Shown here: positions 37,714 to 47,278 of the stretch, in pieces
Layout: each line of letters starts with the position of its first letter
How positions within the stretch are numbered: the stretch's first letter is position 1
NCBI RefSeq assembly: GCF_045055315.1
Contig: NZ_CP173677.1
Coordinates: forward strand, 2,046,001-2,110,000
Origin: Brachymonas wangyanguii
GTDB lineage: Bacteria; Pseudomonadota; Gammaproteobacteria; Burkholderiales; Burkholderiaceae_C
Length of the DNA stretch: 64,000 nt
Direction: 5' to 3'
Notes under the pieces: generated by a model
What the model saw: only the letters and a program-made list of their open reading frames with translations
Told to the model about the DNA's origin: nothing
Database searches by the model: none
Position numbers and translations under genes: made by a program

Positions 37714-38616
37714 TCAGGCCGGGAAGACACCGGTAGAAAGATAGCGGTCGCCGCGGTCACAGACCACGAACACGATGGTGGCATCACGCACGGTGGCGGC
37801 CACCTGCTGGGCCACCCACAGCGCGCCCGCCGCGGAAATACCGGCAAAAATGCCCTCTTCACGCGCCAGTTGGCGGCACATGTCTTCGGCATCGGCCTGG
37901 GTTACGGAAATCTGCTCATCCACCAGGCTGGCATCGTAGATGCTGGGCATGTATTCTTCCGGCCACTTGCGGATGCCGGGAATGCGCGAGCCTTCGGCCG
38001 GTTGTGCCCCGATGATGCGCACGTCCGGATTCTGCTCTTTCAGGTAGCGGCTCACGCCAGTGATGGTGCCGGTCGTGCCCATGGCGCTGACAAAGTGGGT
38101 CACGCGGCCACCGGTATCACGCCAAATTTCCGGGCCGGTGGTCTGGTAGTGCATCAGCGGGTTGTCGTGGTTGCCAAACTGGTCCAGCACCTTGCCCTTG
38201 CCGTCGGCCTGCATCTGCAGCGCCAGGTCGCGCGCGTATTCCATGCCGCCGCTCTTGGGCGTGAGGATCAGCTCGGCGCCATAGGCGCGCATGCTTTGCG
38301 CACGCTCGATGCTCAGGTCTTCCGGCATGATCAGCAGCATGCGGTAGCCACGGATCGCCGCCACCATGGCCAGCGCGATGCCGGTGTTGCCACTGGTGGC
38401 CTCGATCAGGGTGTCGCCCGGGCGGATCTCGCCGCGTGCCTCGGCCTGCATGATCATGGACAGCGCTGCGCGGTCCTTCACCGAACCGGCCGGGTTGTTG
38501 CCTTCAAGCTTGCCCAGGATGATGTTGCCGCGTGCGGCATTTTCTTGCGCGCCAATGCGCTGCAGCGCCACCAGCGGGGTATTGCCGATGAACTGTTCGA
38601 TGGTGGGATAGGTCAT
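37714..38616 (-). CDS. cysM: Cysteine synthase B (O-acetylserine / thiosulfate sulfhydrylase)
   Basis: PLP enzyme forming cysteine or S-sulfocysteine from O-acetylserine. The PLP lysine is K47 in NPAGSVKDR, and the phosphate loop is EATSGNTGIALA. The 300-residue length and the start TYPTIEQFIGNTPLV are CysM rather than CysK. CysM can use thiosulfate, which tetrathionate reduction produces, so the enzyme could assimilate product of the ttr system encoded further along (inference). ATG 38616 is preferred over a TTG at 38643; its ribosome site is weak. Confidence 0.94.
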   Translation of the reverse strand: MTYPTIEQFIGNTPLVALQRIGAQENAARGNIILGKLEGNNPAGSVKDRAALSMIMQAEARGEIRPGDTLIEATSGNTGIALAMVAAIRGYRMLLIMPEDLSIERAQSMRAYGAELILTPKSGGMEYARDLALQMQADGKGKVLDQFGNHDNPLMHYQTTGPEIWRDTGGRVTHFVSAMGTTGTITGVSRYLKEQNPDVRIIGAQPAEGSRIPGIRKWPEEYMPSIYDASLVDEQISVTQADAEDMCRQLAREEGIFAGISAAGALWVAQQVAATVRDATIVFVVCDRGDRYLSTGVFPA

Positions 38617-38791
38617 GGGAGCTGTTCTGGGTAGGGAAATCAATCGCTTTGCCCGATTCTACTTCCGGTGCCGGAACCGCACGCCGGATAGGTCTACCGC
38701 GCGCATCGCCACGCACACGGAATCGCCGGAACGGACTGCAATTTCTGCTGCAGGCAGTGTCACACCTATGGCACAATGGAGGGCTTCACAA

Positions 38792-38878
38792 GCCCCGGTG
38801 GTGGAATTGGTAGACACAGGGGATTCAAAATCCCCCGCTAGCGATAGCTTGTCGGTTCGAGTCCGACCCGGGGCACCA
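38792..38878 (+). tRNA. tRNA-Leu (anticodon CAA)
   Basis: An 87-nt tRNA with a long variable arm, as expected for leucine. Acceptor GCCCCGG/CCGGGGC, anticodon CAA at 38826-38828, T arm GGTTCGAGTCC, encoded CCA. Promoter boxes are not clear. Confidence 0.97.
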
Positions 38879-39058
38879 AGCGCACGGCCTACTTCCAGGC
38901 TGGCGTCACCACCTCTCTTTCGGCATGCGCCTGCCTGCAGCGCGCCACCATGCCCGCCCTTCCACACCGTCTGTCCGCCCCCTGCCCAGTTGCCGGTGGC
39001 ATGACCGTGGGTGCAAGCCCTTCTACCGTCTGCCGGCCGCAGGCCGCATAATCCCGCC

Positions 39059-40942
39059 ATGGCACTGATTACCCTGTTGAACGCGCATCTGGCTTTTGGC
39101 CACGTGGCCCTGCTGGATGGCGCAGATTTTTCCCTCGAAACCGGTGAGCGCGTCGGCCTGATCGGCCGCAATGGCGCCGGCAAGTCCTCGCTGCTGCGCA
39201 TCCTGGGCAGGCTGGAGCAGGCCGACGACGGCAACCTGCAGCTGCAGCAAGGCGTGCGTGTCGTCTATGTGGCACAGGAACCGCTACTGGATCCGCAGCA
39301 CACGGTGTTCGAAGCGGTCAGCGCCGGCCTGGCCGAGGTGCTGGAACTGCGCGAACGCTATCTGCAGACCACCGACACGCACACGCTGGACCAGCTGCAG
39401 GGCCGCATCGAGGCGCTGGACGGCTGGACCTGGGAACAGCGCGTGGAAGAAACCCTGCAGCGCCTGCGGCTGGATGGCGCCGCCATCGTGGGTGACCTGT
39501 CAGGCGGCACACGCAAGCGCGTGGCGCTGGCGCAGGCACTGGTCACACGCCCCGACGTGCTGCTGCTGGACGAGCCGACCAACCACCTGGACATGGATTC
39601 CATCCTCTGGCTGGAAGACCTGCTGAAGAACTTCCGAGGCAGCGTCGTCACGATCAGCCACGACCGCGCCTTTCTCGATGCCGTCTGTACCCGCATCGTG
39701 GAGCTGGATCGCGGCCACCTGAGCAGCTACCCCGGCAACTTCGCGCAGTACCAGATCCTCAAGGAAGAACAGCTGGCGCAAGAGGCCGTCATCAACGCAC
39801 GCGCCGACAAGCTGCTGGCGCAGGAAGAAGTATGGATCCGCAAGGGCGTGGAAGCGCGCCGCACGCGCAGCCAGAGCCGCGTGGCGCGCCTGCACCAGCT
39901 GCGCGATGCCCGGGCACAGCGGCGCGAAGCGGTGGGCCGGGTACGGCTGGACGTGGACAGCAGCGTGCCCAGCGGCAAGATCGTGGCCGAGCTGAAAGAG
40001 GTCAGCAAGGCCTATGGCGAGCGCAGCATCGTGCGTGATTTCAGCGCCACCATCCTGCGCGGCGACAAGGTTGGCCTGATCGGCGCCAACGGCGCCGGCA
40101 AGACCACGCTGCTGAAGCTGGTCCTCGGCGAAATCGCGCCGGACAGCGGCAGCGTGCGCCAAGGCGCCAACCTGCAGGTCGCCTACTTTGACCAGATGCG
40201 CGCCAGCATCGACATGGATGCCACGCTGGAAGATTTCATCAGCCCGGGCAGCGAGTGGATCGAGATCGGCAGCCGCAAGCAGCACGTGAAAAGCTATCTG
40301 GGCGATTTCCTGTTCAGCCCGGCGCGCGCCGCCTCGCCGGTACGCAGCCTGTCCGGTGGCGAACGCAACCGCCTGCTGCTGGCGCGCCTGTTTGCGCGCC
40401 CGGCCAACGTGCTGGTGCTCGACGAGCCCACCAACGACCTCGATATCGATACGCTGGAGCTGCTGGAAGAGCTGCTGCAGAACTACGAAGGCACGGTATT
40501 CCTGGTCAGCCACGACCGCGAATTCCTCGACAACGTGGTGACCAGCACCATCGTCAACGAAGGCGATGGCCGCTGGCGCGAATACGAAGGCAGCGTGCAG
40601 GACTGGCTGACGCAATCGCAGCGCGCCGCCGAACTGGCACGCAGCGCCGAACCGAAACCGGCAGCCAGCAAGCCTGCCGCCGCCGACAGCGCTATCCCGG
40701 CCGCGCCGCGTAGCGGCAAGCGCAAGCTCAGCTACAAGGAACAGCGCGAGCTGGACGCCCTGCCGGCGCTGATCGAATCGCTGGAGACCGAACAGGCTGC
40801 CATCCAGGCCGAACTGGCCGACGGCACGCTCTACAGCAGCAATCTGGAGCGCGCACTGGCATTGCAGGCGCGCGATACCGAGATTGAGGAAGCCCTGATG
40901 ACCGCGCTGGAGCGCTGGGAAATCCTGGGTGAAATCGGCTAA
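39059..40942 (+). CDS. uup: ABC-F ATPase Uup
   Basis: Soluble protein with two ATPase domains that acts on ribosomes or on DNA structure (Uup mutants change transposon excision). It is 627 residues from ATG 39059. Domain 1: GRNGAGKSSLL, signature LSGGTRKR, VLLLDEPTNHLD. Then the interdomain P-site linker rich in Arg (RRTRSQSRVARLHQLRD). Domain 2: GANGAGKTTLL, LSGGERNR, VLVLDEPTNDLD. A C-terminal coiled coil (KRKLSYKEQRELDALPAL...) is the hallmark of Uup. It precedes the phospholipase D gene by 14 bases. Confidence 0.93.
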   Translation: MALITLLNAHLAFGHVALLDGADFSLETGERVGLIGRNGAGKSSLLRILGRLEQADDGNLQLQQGVRVVYVAQEPLLDPQHTVFEAVSAGLAEVLELRERYLQTTDTHTLDQLQGRIEALDGWTWEQRVEETLQRLRLDGAAIVGDLSGGTRKRVALAQALVTRPDVLLLDEPTNHLDMDSILWLEDLLKNFRGSVVTISHDRAFLDAVCTRIVELDRGHLSSYPGNFAQYQILKEEQLAQEAVINARADKLLAQEEVWIRKGVEARRTRSQSRVARLHQLRDARAQRREAVGRVRLDVDSSVPSGKIVAELKEVSKAYGERSIVRDFSATILRGDKVGLIGANGAGKTTLLKLVLGEIAPDSGSVRQGANLQVAYFDQMRASIDMDATLEDFISPGSEWIEIGSRKQHVKSYLGDFLFSPARAASPVRSLSGGERNRLLLARLFARPANVLVLDEPTNDLDIDTLELLEELLQNYEGTVFLVSHDREFLDNVVTSTIVNEGDGRWREYEGSVQDWLTQSQRAAELARSAEPKPAASKPAAADSAIPAAPRSGKRKLSYKEQRELDALPALIESLETEQAAIQAELADGTLYSSNLERALALQARDTEIEEALMTALERWEILGEIG

Positions 40943-40956
40943 TCTCCTGGACTGCC

Positions 40957-42555
40957 ATGCCCGCCCACTCGCACGCTCCCATCTCACGCCAGCCACGCTG
41001 GCTGCTGGCATGGCTGCTGGGTCTGTTGCTGGTGCTGGGCGGCTGCGCCAACCTGCCGGCCAATGACCAGCAGACGCCCTCCTACGCCTTGCCGATGCAG
41101 CAGGCCACGCCGCTGGGCCAGCTGGCCGGCCAGCTGCGCCAGCAATCCGGCAGCCGCCACACCACCGGCTTCCGCCTGCTCGGCAGTGCCGATACCGCCT
41201 TTTCTGCCCGGCTCGCCCTGACGCAGCAAGCCCAACGCACGCTGGACCTGCAGTACTACGCCATCCATGCCGATGCCTCCACGCGCGAACTGCTGCTGGC
41301 GGTGCGCGAGGCGGCAGCACGCGGCGTGCGCGTGCGCATCCTGCTGGACGATTTCAATACCCAGGGGCCGGACGCCCAGGTGCTGCAGCTGGCCTTTGTA
41401 CCCGGCGTGGAAATCCGCCTGTTCAACCCGATCCGCGGACCTCGCAGCAATGGCTTTTTGCGCATCCTGAGCTCGCTGCACGATTTCAAGCGCATGCAGC
41501 ACCGCATGCACAACAAGCTGTTCCTGGCCGACAACGCCTTCGGCATCACGGGTGGCCGCAACCTGGGCGATGTCTACTTCGGCCAGGGCGATCGCAGCAA
41601 CTTCATCGATCTGGACGTACTGGCCACCGGCCAGCAGGTACGCGCCATGTCGGCCAGCTTTGACAAGTACTGGAACAATCCGCTCGCCTACCCGGTGGAA
41701 ACACTGTTGAGCAAGAAGGAAATCGCCGCCCTGACGCCGGCCTCCGGCAGCAGCGAACCGGCAGCGGACAGCCACGGCATCGGCCCGACACAGACAACGC
41801 CGGCGCAGCGCAGTTTCCCACAAGCCATGGAACTGGCCAGCCAGCCCTGGATCTGGGCCCCCAGCGTGCTGCTGAGCGACAGCCCGGCCAAGCTGGATCC
41901 GGAAGACCACAGCAGCGATGACGTCCCGACCGTGGTCGAGGGCCTGCTGGACATGATGCAGCAGGCGCGCCAGCAGATCACGATTGTGTCGCCCTACTTT
42001 GTGCCAGGCGACAAGATGATGGAGCGCTTCGCCGAACTGCGCCAGCGCGGCGTGAAGATCGTGGTGCTGACCAACTCGCTCTCGTCCACCGATGCGGCCT
42101 TTGCCCATATCGGCTACGCGCGCTACCGTGAGCGCCTGCTCGCGCTGGGCGTGCAGCTCTACGAAATGCGCGCCCTGCAGCAGTCTTCGGTGCGCTCGGC
42201 CTTCGGCTCCTCCGGTTCCCCCAGCCGCGCCAGCCTGCACTCCAAGCTGGTGATCGTGGATGGTCGCATCCTCAGCATCGGCTCGATGAACCTGGACCTG
42301 CGCTCCAAGCTGCAGAATACCGAAGTGGCGCTGATCATCCGCAGCCGCGCGCTGTCACGCGAGATCACCGAACGCATGCAGCCGCTGCTCGACAACGGCA
42401 CCTGGAAAGTGCTGCAGCAGCCCGATGGCAGCCTGCTGTGGCAGTTGCAACCGCCGGGCAGCGGGCCAGACCAGCACCAGGACCCCGACAGCAGTGCCTT
42501 GTTGCGCTCGATTTTGTGGATTATTTCACCGCTGGCTCCCGACGAATTGCTGTGA
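40957..42555 (+). CDS. Phospholipase D-family lipoprotein, ClsC-like cardiolipin synthase
   Basis: A 532-residue protein with a signal peptide ending in a lipobox LGGC (C30), so probably a membrane-anchored lipoprotein. Two HKD active sites are seen: HNKLFLADNAFGITGGRN (first) and HSKLVIVDGRILSIGSMNLD (second). They are separated by a linker rich in Ser, Asp and Pro. The layout matches YmdC/ClsC, which makes cardiolipin from two phospholipids. The substrate is inferred. It lies immediately after uup and is followed by the tRNA-Thr promoter. Confidence 0.87.
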   Translation: MPAHSHAPISRQPRWLLAWLLGLLLVLGGCANLPANDQQTPSYALPMQQATPLGQLAGQLRQQSGSRHTTGFRLLGSADTAFSARLALTQQAQRTLDLQYYAIHADASTRELLLAVREAAARGVRVRILLDDFNTQGPDAQVLQLAFVPGVEIRLFNPIRGPRSNGFLRILSSLHDFKRMQHRMHNKLFLADNAFGITGGRNLGDVYFGQGDRSNFIDLDVLATGQQVRAMSASFDKYWNNPLAYPVETLLSKKEIAALTPASGSSEPAADSHGIGPTQTTPAQRSFPQAMELASQPWIWAPSVLLSDSPAKLDPEDHSSDDVPTVVEGLLDMMQQARQQITIVSPYFVPGDKMMERFAELRQRGVKIVVLTNSLSSTDAAFAHIGYARYRERLLALGVQLYEMRALQQSSVRSAFGSSGSPSRASLHSKLVIVDGRILSIGSMNLDLRSKLQNTEVALIIRSRALSREITERMQPLLDNGTWKVLQQPDGSLLWQLQPPGSGPDQHQDPDSSALLRSILWIISPLAPDELL

Positions 42556-42559
42556 CATC

Positions 42560-42589
42560 TGGCCTGCAACCCGGCAAATAGGCTATAAT
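42560..42589 (+). promoter_or_regulatory. Promoter of tRNA-Thr
   Basis: A consensus -10 TATAAT lies at 42584-42589 with a weak -35 (TGGCCT) 18 bases upstream. The predicted transcript start is 20-25 bases before the tRNA. Confidence 0.65.
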
Positions 42590-42598
42590 TAACGCTTC

Positions 42599-42615
42599 AC
42601 TGCATCTGATGCAGT
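42599..42615 (+). other. Palindrome in the tRNA-Thr 5' leader
   Basis: ACTGCATC-T-GATGCAGT, eight-base arms, lies between the -10 box and the mature tRNA end, ending two bases before it. As RNA it would form a leader hairpin next to the RNase P cut site. Confidence 0.5.
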
Positions 42616-42617
42616 AC

Positions 42618-42693
42618 GCCGGCTTAGCTCAGTTGGTAGAGCAACGCACTCGTAACGCGTAGGTCGCCAGTTCGATTCCGGCAGCCGGCACCA
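42618..42693 (+). tRNA. tRNA-Thr (anticodon CGT)
   Basis: A 76-nt tRNA: acceptor GCCGGCT, D arm AGCTCAGTTGGTAGAGC, anticodon CGT, T arm GTTCGATTC and encoded CCA. It reads ACG codons. It is followed by a strong terminator at 42724. Confidence 0.96.
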
Positions 42694-42723
42694 CCCCATT
42701 CGGATTCCAACAGAATCCCTCAG

Positions 42724-42757
42724 AAAAGCCAGTTTCCCACAAGGAACTGGCTTTTTT
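42724..42757 (+). terminator. Rho-independent terminator of tRNA-Thr
   Basis: An 11-bp stem (AAAAGCCAGTT) with a ten-base loop and a T-run follows the tRNA by 30 bases. Confidence 0.9.
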
Positions 42758-42888
42758 GTCGTCCGTATCCAGCACGACAAGGCTGCACTATTTGGCAATT
42801 GCCACGCGTCAGCAATACCCACAAACACGTGTCGCAGCCTACAATCATTGCCATAAATAGCCCCGCAGCAGGAACACAAGGAGCCCCC

Positions 42889-44082
42889 ATGAAGAGCTGG
42901 CAATACGCCAACCGCGCAGCCGCCATGACACCGTCCATCATCCGCGAGATTCTCAAGGTGACGGAGCGTCCGGACATCATCAGCTTTGCTGGCGGCCTGC
43001 CCTCGCCGCAGGCGTTCCCGGTGCAGGAGTTCCGCGAGGCTTTTGACAAGGTGATGAGCGAGCATCCGCGTGCGGCGCTGCAGTATTCTTCCAGCGAAGG
43101 CTTTGCCCCGCTGCGCGAGTGGGTGGCGGCCTCGCTGCCCTGGCAGGTGCATCCGGATCAGGTGCTGATCACCACCGGCTCGCAGCAGGCGCTGGATCTG
43201 GTCGGCAAGGTCATGCTGGACATGGGCAGCCGCGTCATGACGCAGACGCCGACCTATCTGGGTGCGCTGCAGGCCTTCTCGGTGTTCGAGCCCGAGGTGA
43301 TCGGCCTGCCCAATGATGACCAGGGCGTGCAGATTGCCGCCATGGAACGCGAACAGCTGCGCTACGGCGCACGCTTCCTCTATCTGCTGCCCACCTTCCA
43401 GAACCCGACCGGCCTGACGCTGTCTGCCAGCCGCCGCGAAGAGCTGGCGAGTTCGCTAAATGCCCTCGGCCTGCCGGTGGTCGAAGACAACCCCTATGGT
43501 GAACTCTGGTTCGACAACCCACCGCCGGCTCCGATCAGCAGCCTGCTGCCGGAACAGAGCCTGTATCTGGGCTCGTTCTCCAAGGTGCTGGCACCGGGCC
43601 TGCGCCTGGGCTATGTGGTGGCACCGGACCATGTCTATCCCAAGCTGCTGCAGGCCAAGCAGGCGGCCGACCTGCACAGCCCGACGCTGAACCAGCGCCT
43701 GGCCTACGAAGTGCTGTCACGCCCCGGCTTCCTCGACGGCCACCTGCAGCGTACGCGCCAGCTCTATCGCGACCAGTGCCAGGCGATGCTGGATGCGCTG
43801 CGCCGCCACATGCCCGAAGGCGTGACCTGGAACGTGCCGCGCGGTGGCATGTTCCTGTGGCTGCGCCTGCCCGAAGGCCTGGACAGCACGCACATGCTGC
43901 CGCTGGCGGTGCAGCACGGCGTTGCCTATGTACCGGGTGCCGCCTTCTACGAGAACAATGCCGACGTACGCACCATGCGCCTGAGCTTTGTCACCGCCAG
44001 TGCGGAAGAGATCGATCGCGGCATTGCCCAGCTGGCACGCACGGTCAACGAGTCGCTGGACGCGCGCCGTTCAGCCAGCTAA
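42889..44082 (+). CDS. PLP-dependent aminotransferase class I/II, 2-aminoadipate type
   Basis: A 397-residue fold-type I aminotransferase. The PLP lysine is K232 in GSFSKVLAPGLRLGY. PTFQNPTGLTLS and VVEDNPYGELWFDN are typical of the LysN/2-aminoadipate or MocR-domain-like group, which acts on a broad range of amino acids with 2-oxoglutarate. No regulatory helix-turn-helix is present. ATG 42889 has AAGGAG six bases upstream, better than the longer frame to 42799. Its stop overlaps the convergent creatininase-family gene by 12 bases. Confidence 0.88.
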   Translation: MKSWQYANRAAAMTPSIIREILKVTERPDIISFAGGLPSPQAFPVQEFREAFDKVMSEHPRAALQYSSSEGFAPLREWVAASLPWQVHPDQVLITTGSQQALDLVGKVMLDMGSRVMTQTPTYLGALQAFSVFEPEVIGLPNDDQGVQIAAMEREQLRYGARFLYLLPTFQNPTGLTLSASRREELASSLNALGLPVVEDNPYGELWFDNPPPAPISSLLPEQSLYLGSFSKVLAPGLRLGYVVAPDHVYPKLLQAKQAADLHSPTLNQRLAYEVLSRPGFLDGHLQRTRQLYRDQCQAMLDALRRHMPEGVTWNVPRGGMFLWLRLPEGLDSTHMLPLAVQHGVAYVPGAAFYENNADVRTMRLSFVTASAEEIDRGIAQLARTVNESLDARRSAS

Positions 44083-44898
44083 GTCACGCAGGGTATCGGC
44101 CGGCAAGCGGTCGATTTCCTGCAGCAGGCTGGCCAGTCCCTGCCCCACCGCCTCCAATAGCGCCTGGCCTTTGGCGGCACTGGCCTGCGTCGCCTTGCCG
44201 GCAGCGCCCAGCGGGTGGTAATCCTGCATCTGCCAGGCCAGCTTGGCGCTGCGGCCGTTGCCCAGCAGCGGAAAGTGTTCGGCGCGATATTCGGAACTGC
44301 TGGCAAAGTCCTGAATGGCTTCGCTGCGCACCAGCTCCGGGTGCAGTGCCTGCATCAGGCTGGTTTCGGTGGCACCGGCGTGGATGCCAAAACGGTGTTC
44401 ATGCTCATCAAACGCGCCACCGGCCGCGCCCAGCGGCAGGTTGAACCAGCTGCAGCTGTAGACCAGCATGCCCAGCCGTGCACGCAGGTCGCGCGCCACC
44501 GCATCCAGCAGGCCAACATTGCCGCCATGCGTGTTGAACAGCACCAGCTTGCGCACGCCACTGGCATGCACGCATTCGGCAATCTCGGTCCAGAGCCGGA
44601 TCACGGTCTCGGCCTTGAGCGTGAGCGTGCCGGCAAACGCCGTGTGTTCCGGGCTGTAGCCAATCGCCTGCGTGGGCAGGAACACGGCCGGCAGCTGTTG
44701 CGGCAGCCAGGGCAGGGTCGCCTGCACCATGCCATCGGCCAGCGCTGCGTCCACGCGCAGCGGGAGATGCGGCCCGTGCTGCTCGATCGCCGCCACCGGC
44801 AATACGGCGATGGCACGCGCCTTGTCCAGCCGGGCAAAGTCGGCGCTGATGGCATCGGCCCAGAAACGCGGAAAGGCGGTGGAGGCATTATCTTGCAT
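44071..44898 (-). CDS. Creatininase family protein
   Basis: A 275-residue metal-dependent amidohydrolase of the creatinine amidohydrolase family. Metal-ligand motifs are visible: IEQHGPHLPL (about residue 41), NTHGGN (near 123) and HAGATETSLM (around 175). Family members open cyclic amides such as creatinine or act in cofactor pathways (MftE, FAPy deformylase), so the substrate is uncertain. ATG 44898 starts MQDNAST; the frame upstream is not family-like. It is convergent with the aminotransferase, overlapping by 12 bases, and divergent from the ScsB-type gene. Confidence 0.85.
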   Translation of the reverse strand: MQDNASTAFPRFWADAISADFARLDKARAIAVLPVAAIEQHGPHLPLRVDAALADGMVQATLPWLPQQLPAVFLPTQAIGYSPEHTAFAGTLTLKAETVIRLWTEIAECVHASGVRKLVLFNTHGGNVGLLDAVARDLRARLGMLVYSCSWFNLPLGAAGGAFDEHEHRFGIHAGATETSLMQALHPELVRSEAIQDFASSSEYRAEHFPLLGNGRSAKLAWQMQDYHPLGAAGKATQASAAKGQALLEAVGQGLASLLQEIDRLPADTLRDLAG

Positions 44899-45037
44899 GC
44901 CTGCATGATACCGAAAGCGCCATGCCTGCACAGGCCTTTGCCGGCCGGCTTCCGGCACCAGCAGGCTTGCCGCGATAATGGCTTGTCCTTGTGGACGCGG
45001 CCGGCTGTTTGGCCAGAACCAAGACGACAACCATTCC

Positions 45038-47254
45038 ATGCCTGTGATTTCTCCCGAATTTTCCCGCCATTTGCGCCGTCTGGCGGGTGCCGGACTGGCC
45101 GCCCTGGGCCTGCTGGCCGGTGCCAGCCAGGCGCAGTCCAATCCGATCGCGGACACTACCGAAGTCCGTACTGACCAGGTGCAGGCGCGTCTGCTGGCGC
45201 ATGCTCCCGAAGGCGTGATGGCCGGCAAGCCGGTCTGGCTCGGCCTGCAGCTGACGCACCAGCCCGACTGGCACACCTACTGGAAAAACCCCGGCGACAG
45301 CGGCCAGGCCACCACGCTGGAGTGGAGCCTGCCGCCCGGCGTCACGGCCGGCGAGATCCAGTGGCCCATGCCGAGCAAGTTCCCGATCGGCCATCTGGCC
45401 AACTATGGCTACGATGCCAGCGTGCTGCTGCCAGTGCCGCTGACACTGGCGAATACCCCGCAGCAGCCGCTGCGCGTGCAGCTGGAAGCCTCCTGGCTGG
45501 TGTGCCGCGTCGAGTGCATTCCGCAAAGCGGCACGTTCGCGATCACGCTGCCGGTGCAGCAGTCCATCGCCAGCCATGCCGCCCTGTTCGATGCCACGCT
45601 GCAGCAGGTGCCGCAGGCCCAGGCCAAGGTGCAGGTCAAGGCGCAGGTGCAGCCACAGGACAGCACGATCCGCTTTGAAGCCAGCCAGCTGCCGGCCGAC
45701 TGGCAGGGCAAGCCACTCAACCTGTACCCGGAAGATTTCGGCATCACCCAGCCAGCCGCTGCTGGTGAGCAGCGCTGGGATCAGGGAACCTGGCAGTTGA
45801 CCGTCCCGCTGCAGGCCTTCCGCTCCACCAGTCCGGAAACGCTGTCCGTGGTGCTGGTGCCGCAGGCCGATACCGATGCCAAGGGCGTGATCCGCAATGC
45901 CGCCGATAGCGCCGGCGTGCTGGCCAGCGCCCCGGTACAAGGCGAGTGGCCAGCGCTGCAGCAGGTGACCGGCCTGTCGCCCGAGCTGGCGGCCGCGCTG
46001 CAGGCCGGCCAGAATGCGCCTGCCACAACGACCAGTGTGGCCCCGGTATCGCTGCTGCTGGCACTGGGCGGTGCCCTGCTCGGCGGCCTGCTGTTGAACC
46101 TGATGCCCTGCGTGTTCCCGGTGCTGGCGATCAAGGTGATGGGCTTTGCGCGCCACGCCCACAGCCCCTCGGCGCTGCGCGTCAGCGGCATCGCCTATAC
46201 GCTGGGCGTGCTGGCCAGCGTATTGCTGCTGGGTGTGCTGCTGCTGGCGTTGCGCGCTGCCGGCGAACAACTGGGCTGGGGCTTCCAGCTGCAGAATCCG
46301 TGGATGGTAGCCGGCCTGGCCGCACTGTTCACGCTGATTGCGCTCAACCTGTCCGGCCTGTTCGAGTTTGGCCAGCTGCTCTCCTTGGGATCGCGCAACA
46401 GCGACAAGGAGCGCCATCCGGTCACCGATGCCTTCCTGTCCGGCGTGCTGGCGGTGGTGGTGGCATCGCCCTGTACCGCCCCCTTCATGGGAGCCTCCAT
46501 GGGTCTGGCGATCAACCTGCCGGCCTGGCAGGCGATGCTGCTGTTTGCGCTGCTCGGCCTGGGGCTGGCACTGCCGATCCTGCTGCTGTGCCTGTTCCCG
46601 TCGCTGCTGCGCTGGATGCCGCGCCCCGGCGCGTGGATGCAGACCTTCCGCCAGCTGTTGGCCTTCCCGATGCTGGCCACGGTGCTCTGGCTGGTCTGGG
46701 TGCTGGGCCAGCAAAGCGGCATCAATGGAGCGGTCACACTGCTGGCGCTGCTGCTGATCGGCAGCGCGCTGGTCTGGGCACTGACGCTGCCCGGTCGCGG
46801 CCGCTGGTGGCTGGCCGGCGTATTTGCGCTGGCGCTGGCCTGGCTGGGCTGGCAGCATGGCGCGCGCCTGGCGACACCAGTCGCCAGCACCGCCACGGCT
46901 GCCGATGCCAGCTGGGAGCCCTGGTCAGAGGCCCGCGTGCAACAGGCACTGGCTGCGGGCCAGCCGGTATTTGTCGACTACACCGCCGCCTGGTGCATCA
47001 CCTGTCAGTTCAACAAGCAGACCGTGCTGTCCACACCGGAATTCCTGCAGGCGGTGCAGGCGCACAAGGTGCTGCTGCTGCGCGCCGACTGGACCCGTAA
47101 CGACCCGGCCATCACGGCTTCGCTGAATGCGTTGGGGCGCAACGGCGTGCCCGTGTATGTGCTGCATGACCCGGCCCAACCGCAACAGCCGCAGATCCTG
47201 ACCGAAATCCTGCGCTTGGAAAACGTGCAGCAGGCCTTATCTGCCTTGTCATAA
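45038..47254 (+). CDS. ScsB-type thiol:disulfide reductase (DsbD family)
   Basis: A 738-residue membrane protein carrying electrons from cytoplasmic thioredoxin to periplasmic thiols. A signal peptide (MPVISPEFSRHLRR then a hydrophobic run) is followed by a large N-terminal periplasmic domain (HQPDWHTYWKNPGDSG, an ScsB-type feature). It continues into eight-helix DsbD-beta with paired cysteines (LMPCVFPV near 358, VASPCTAPFMG near 478). The C-terminal thioredoxin domain has the active site WCITC at 652-656. ATG 45038 is chosen because it starts the signal peptide; its ribosome site is poor. ScsB proteins supply reducing power for disulfide isomerases under copper or redox stress. Confidence 0.88.
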   Translation: MPVISPEFSRHLRRLAGAGLAALGLLAGASQAQSNPIADTTEVRTDQVQARLLAHAPEGVMAGKPVWLGLQLTHQPDWHTYWKNPGDSGQATTLEWSLPPGVTAGEIQWPMPSKFPIGHLANYGYDASVLLPVPLTLANTPQQPLRVQLEASWLVCRVECIPQSGTFAITLPVQQSIASHAALFDATLQQVPQAQAKVQVKAQVQPQDSTIRFEASQLPADWQGKPLNLYPEDFGITQPAAAGEQRWDQGTWQLTVPLQAFRSTSPETLSVVLVPQADTDAKGVIRNAADSAGVLASAPVQGEWPALQQVTGLSPELAAALQAGQNAPATTTSVAPVSLLLALGGALLGGLLLNLMPCVFPVLAIKVMGFARHAHSPSALRVSGIAYTLGVLASVLLLGVLLLALRAAGEQLGWGFQLQNPWMVAGLAALFTLIALNLSGLFEFGQLLSLGSRNSDKERHPVTDAFLSGVLAVVVASPCTAPFMGASMGLAINLPAWQAMLLFALLGLGLALPILLLCLFPSLLRWMPRPGAWMQTFRQLLAFPMLATVLWLVWVLGQQSGINGAVTLLALLLIGSALVWALTLPGRGRWWLAGVFALALAWLGWQHGARLATPVASTATAADASWEPWSEARVQQALAAGQPVFVDYTAAWCITCQFNKQTVLSTPEFLQAVQAHKVLLLRADWTRNDPAITASLNALGRNGVPVYVLHDPAQPQQPQILTEILRLENVQQALSALS

Positions 47255-47278
47255 GCACCACCAACCAAGGAGACCTCC

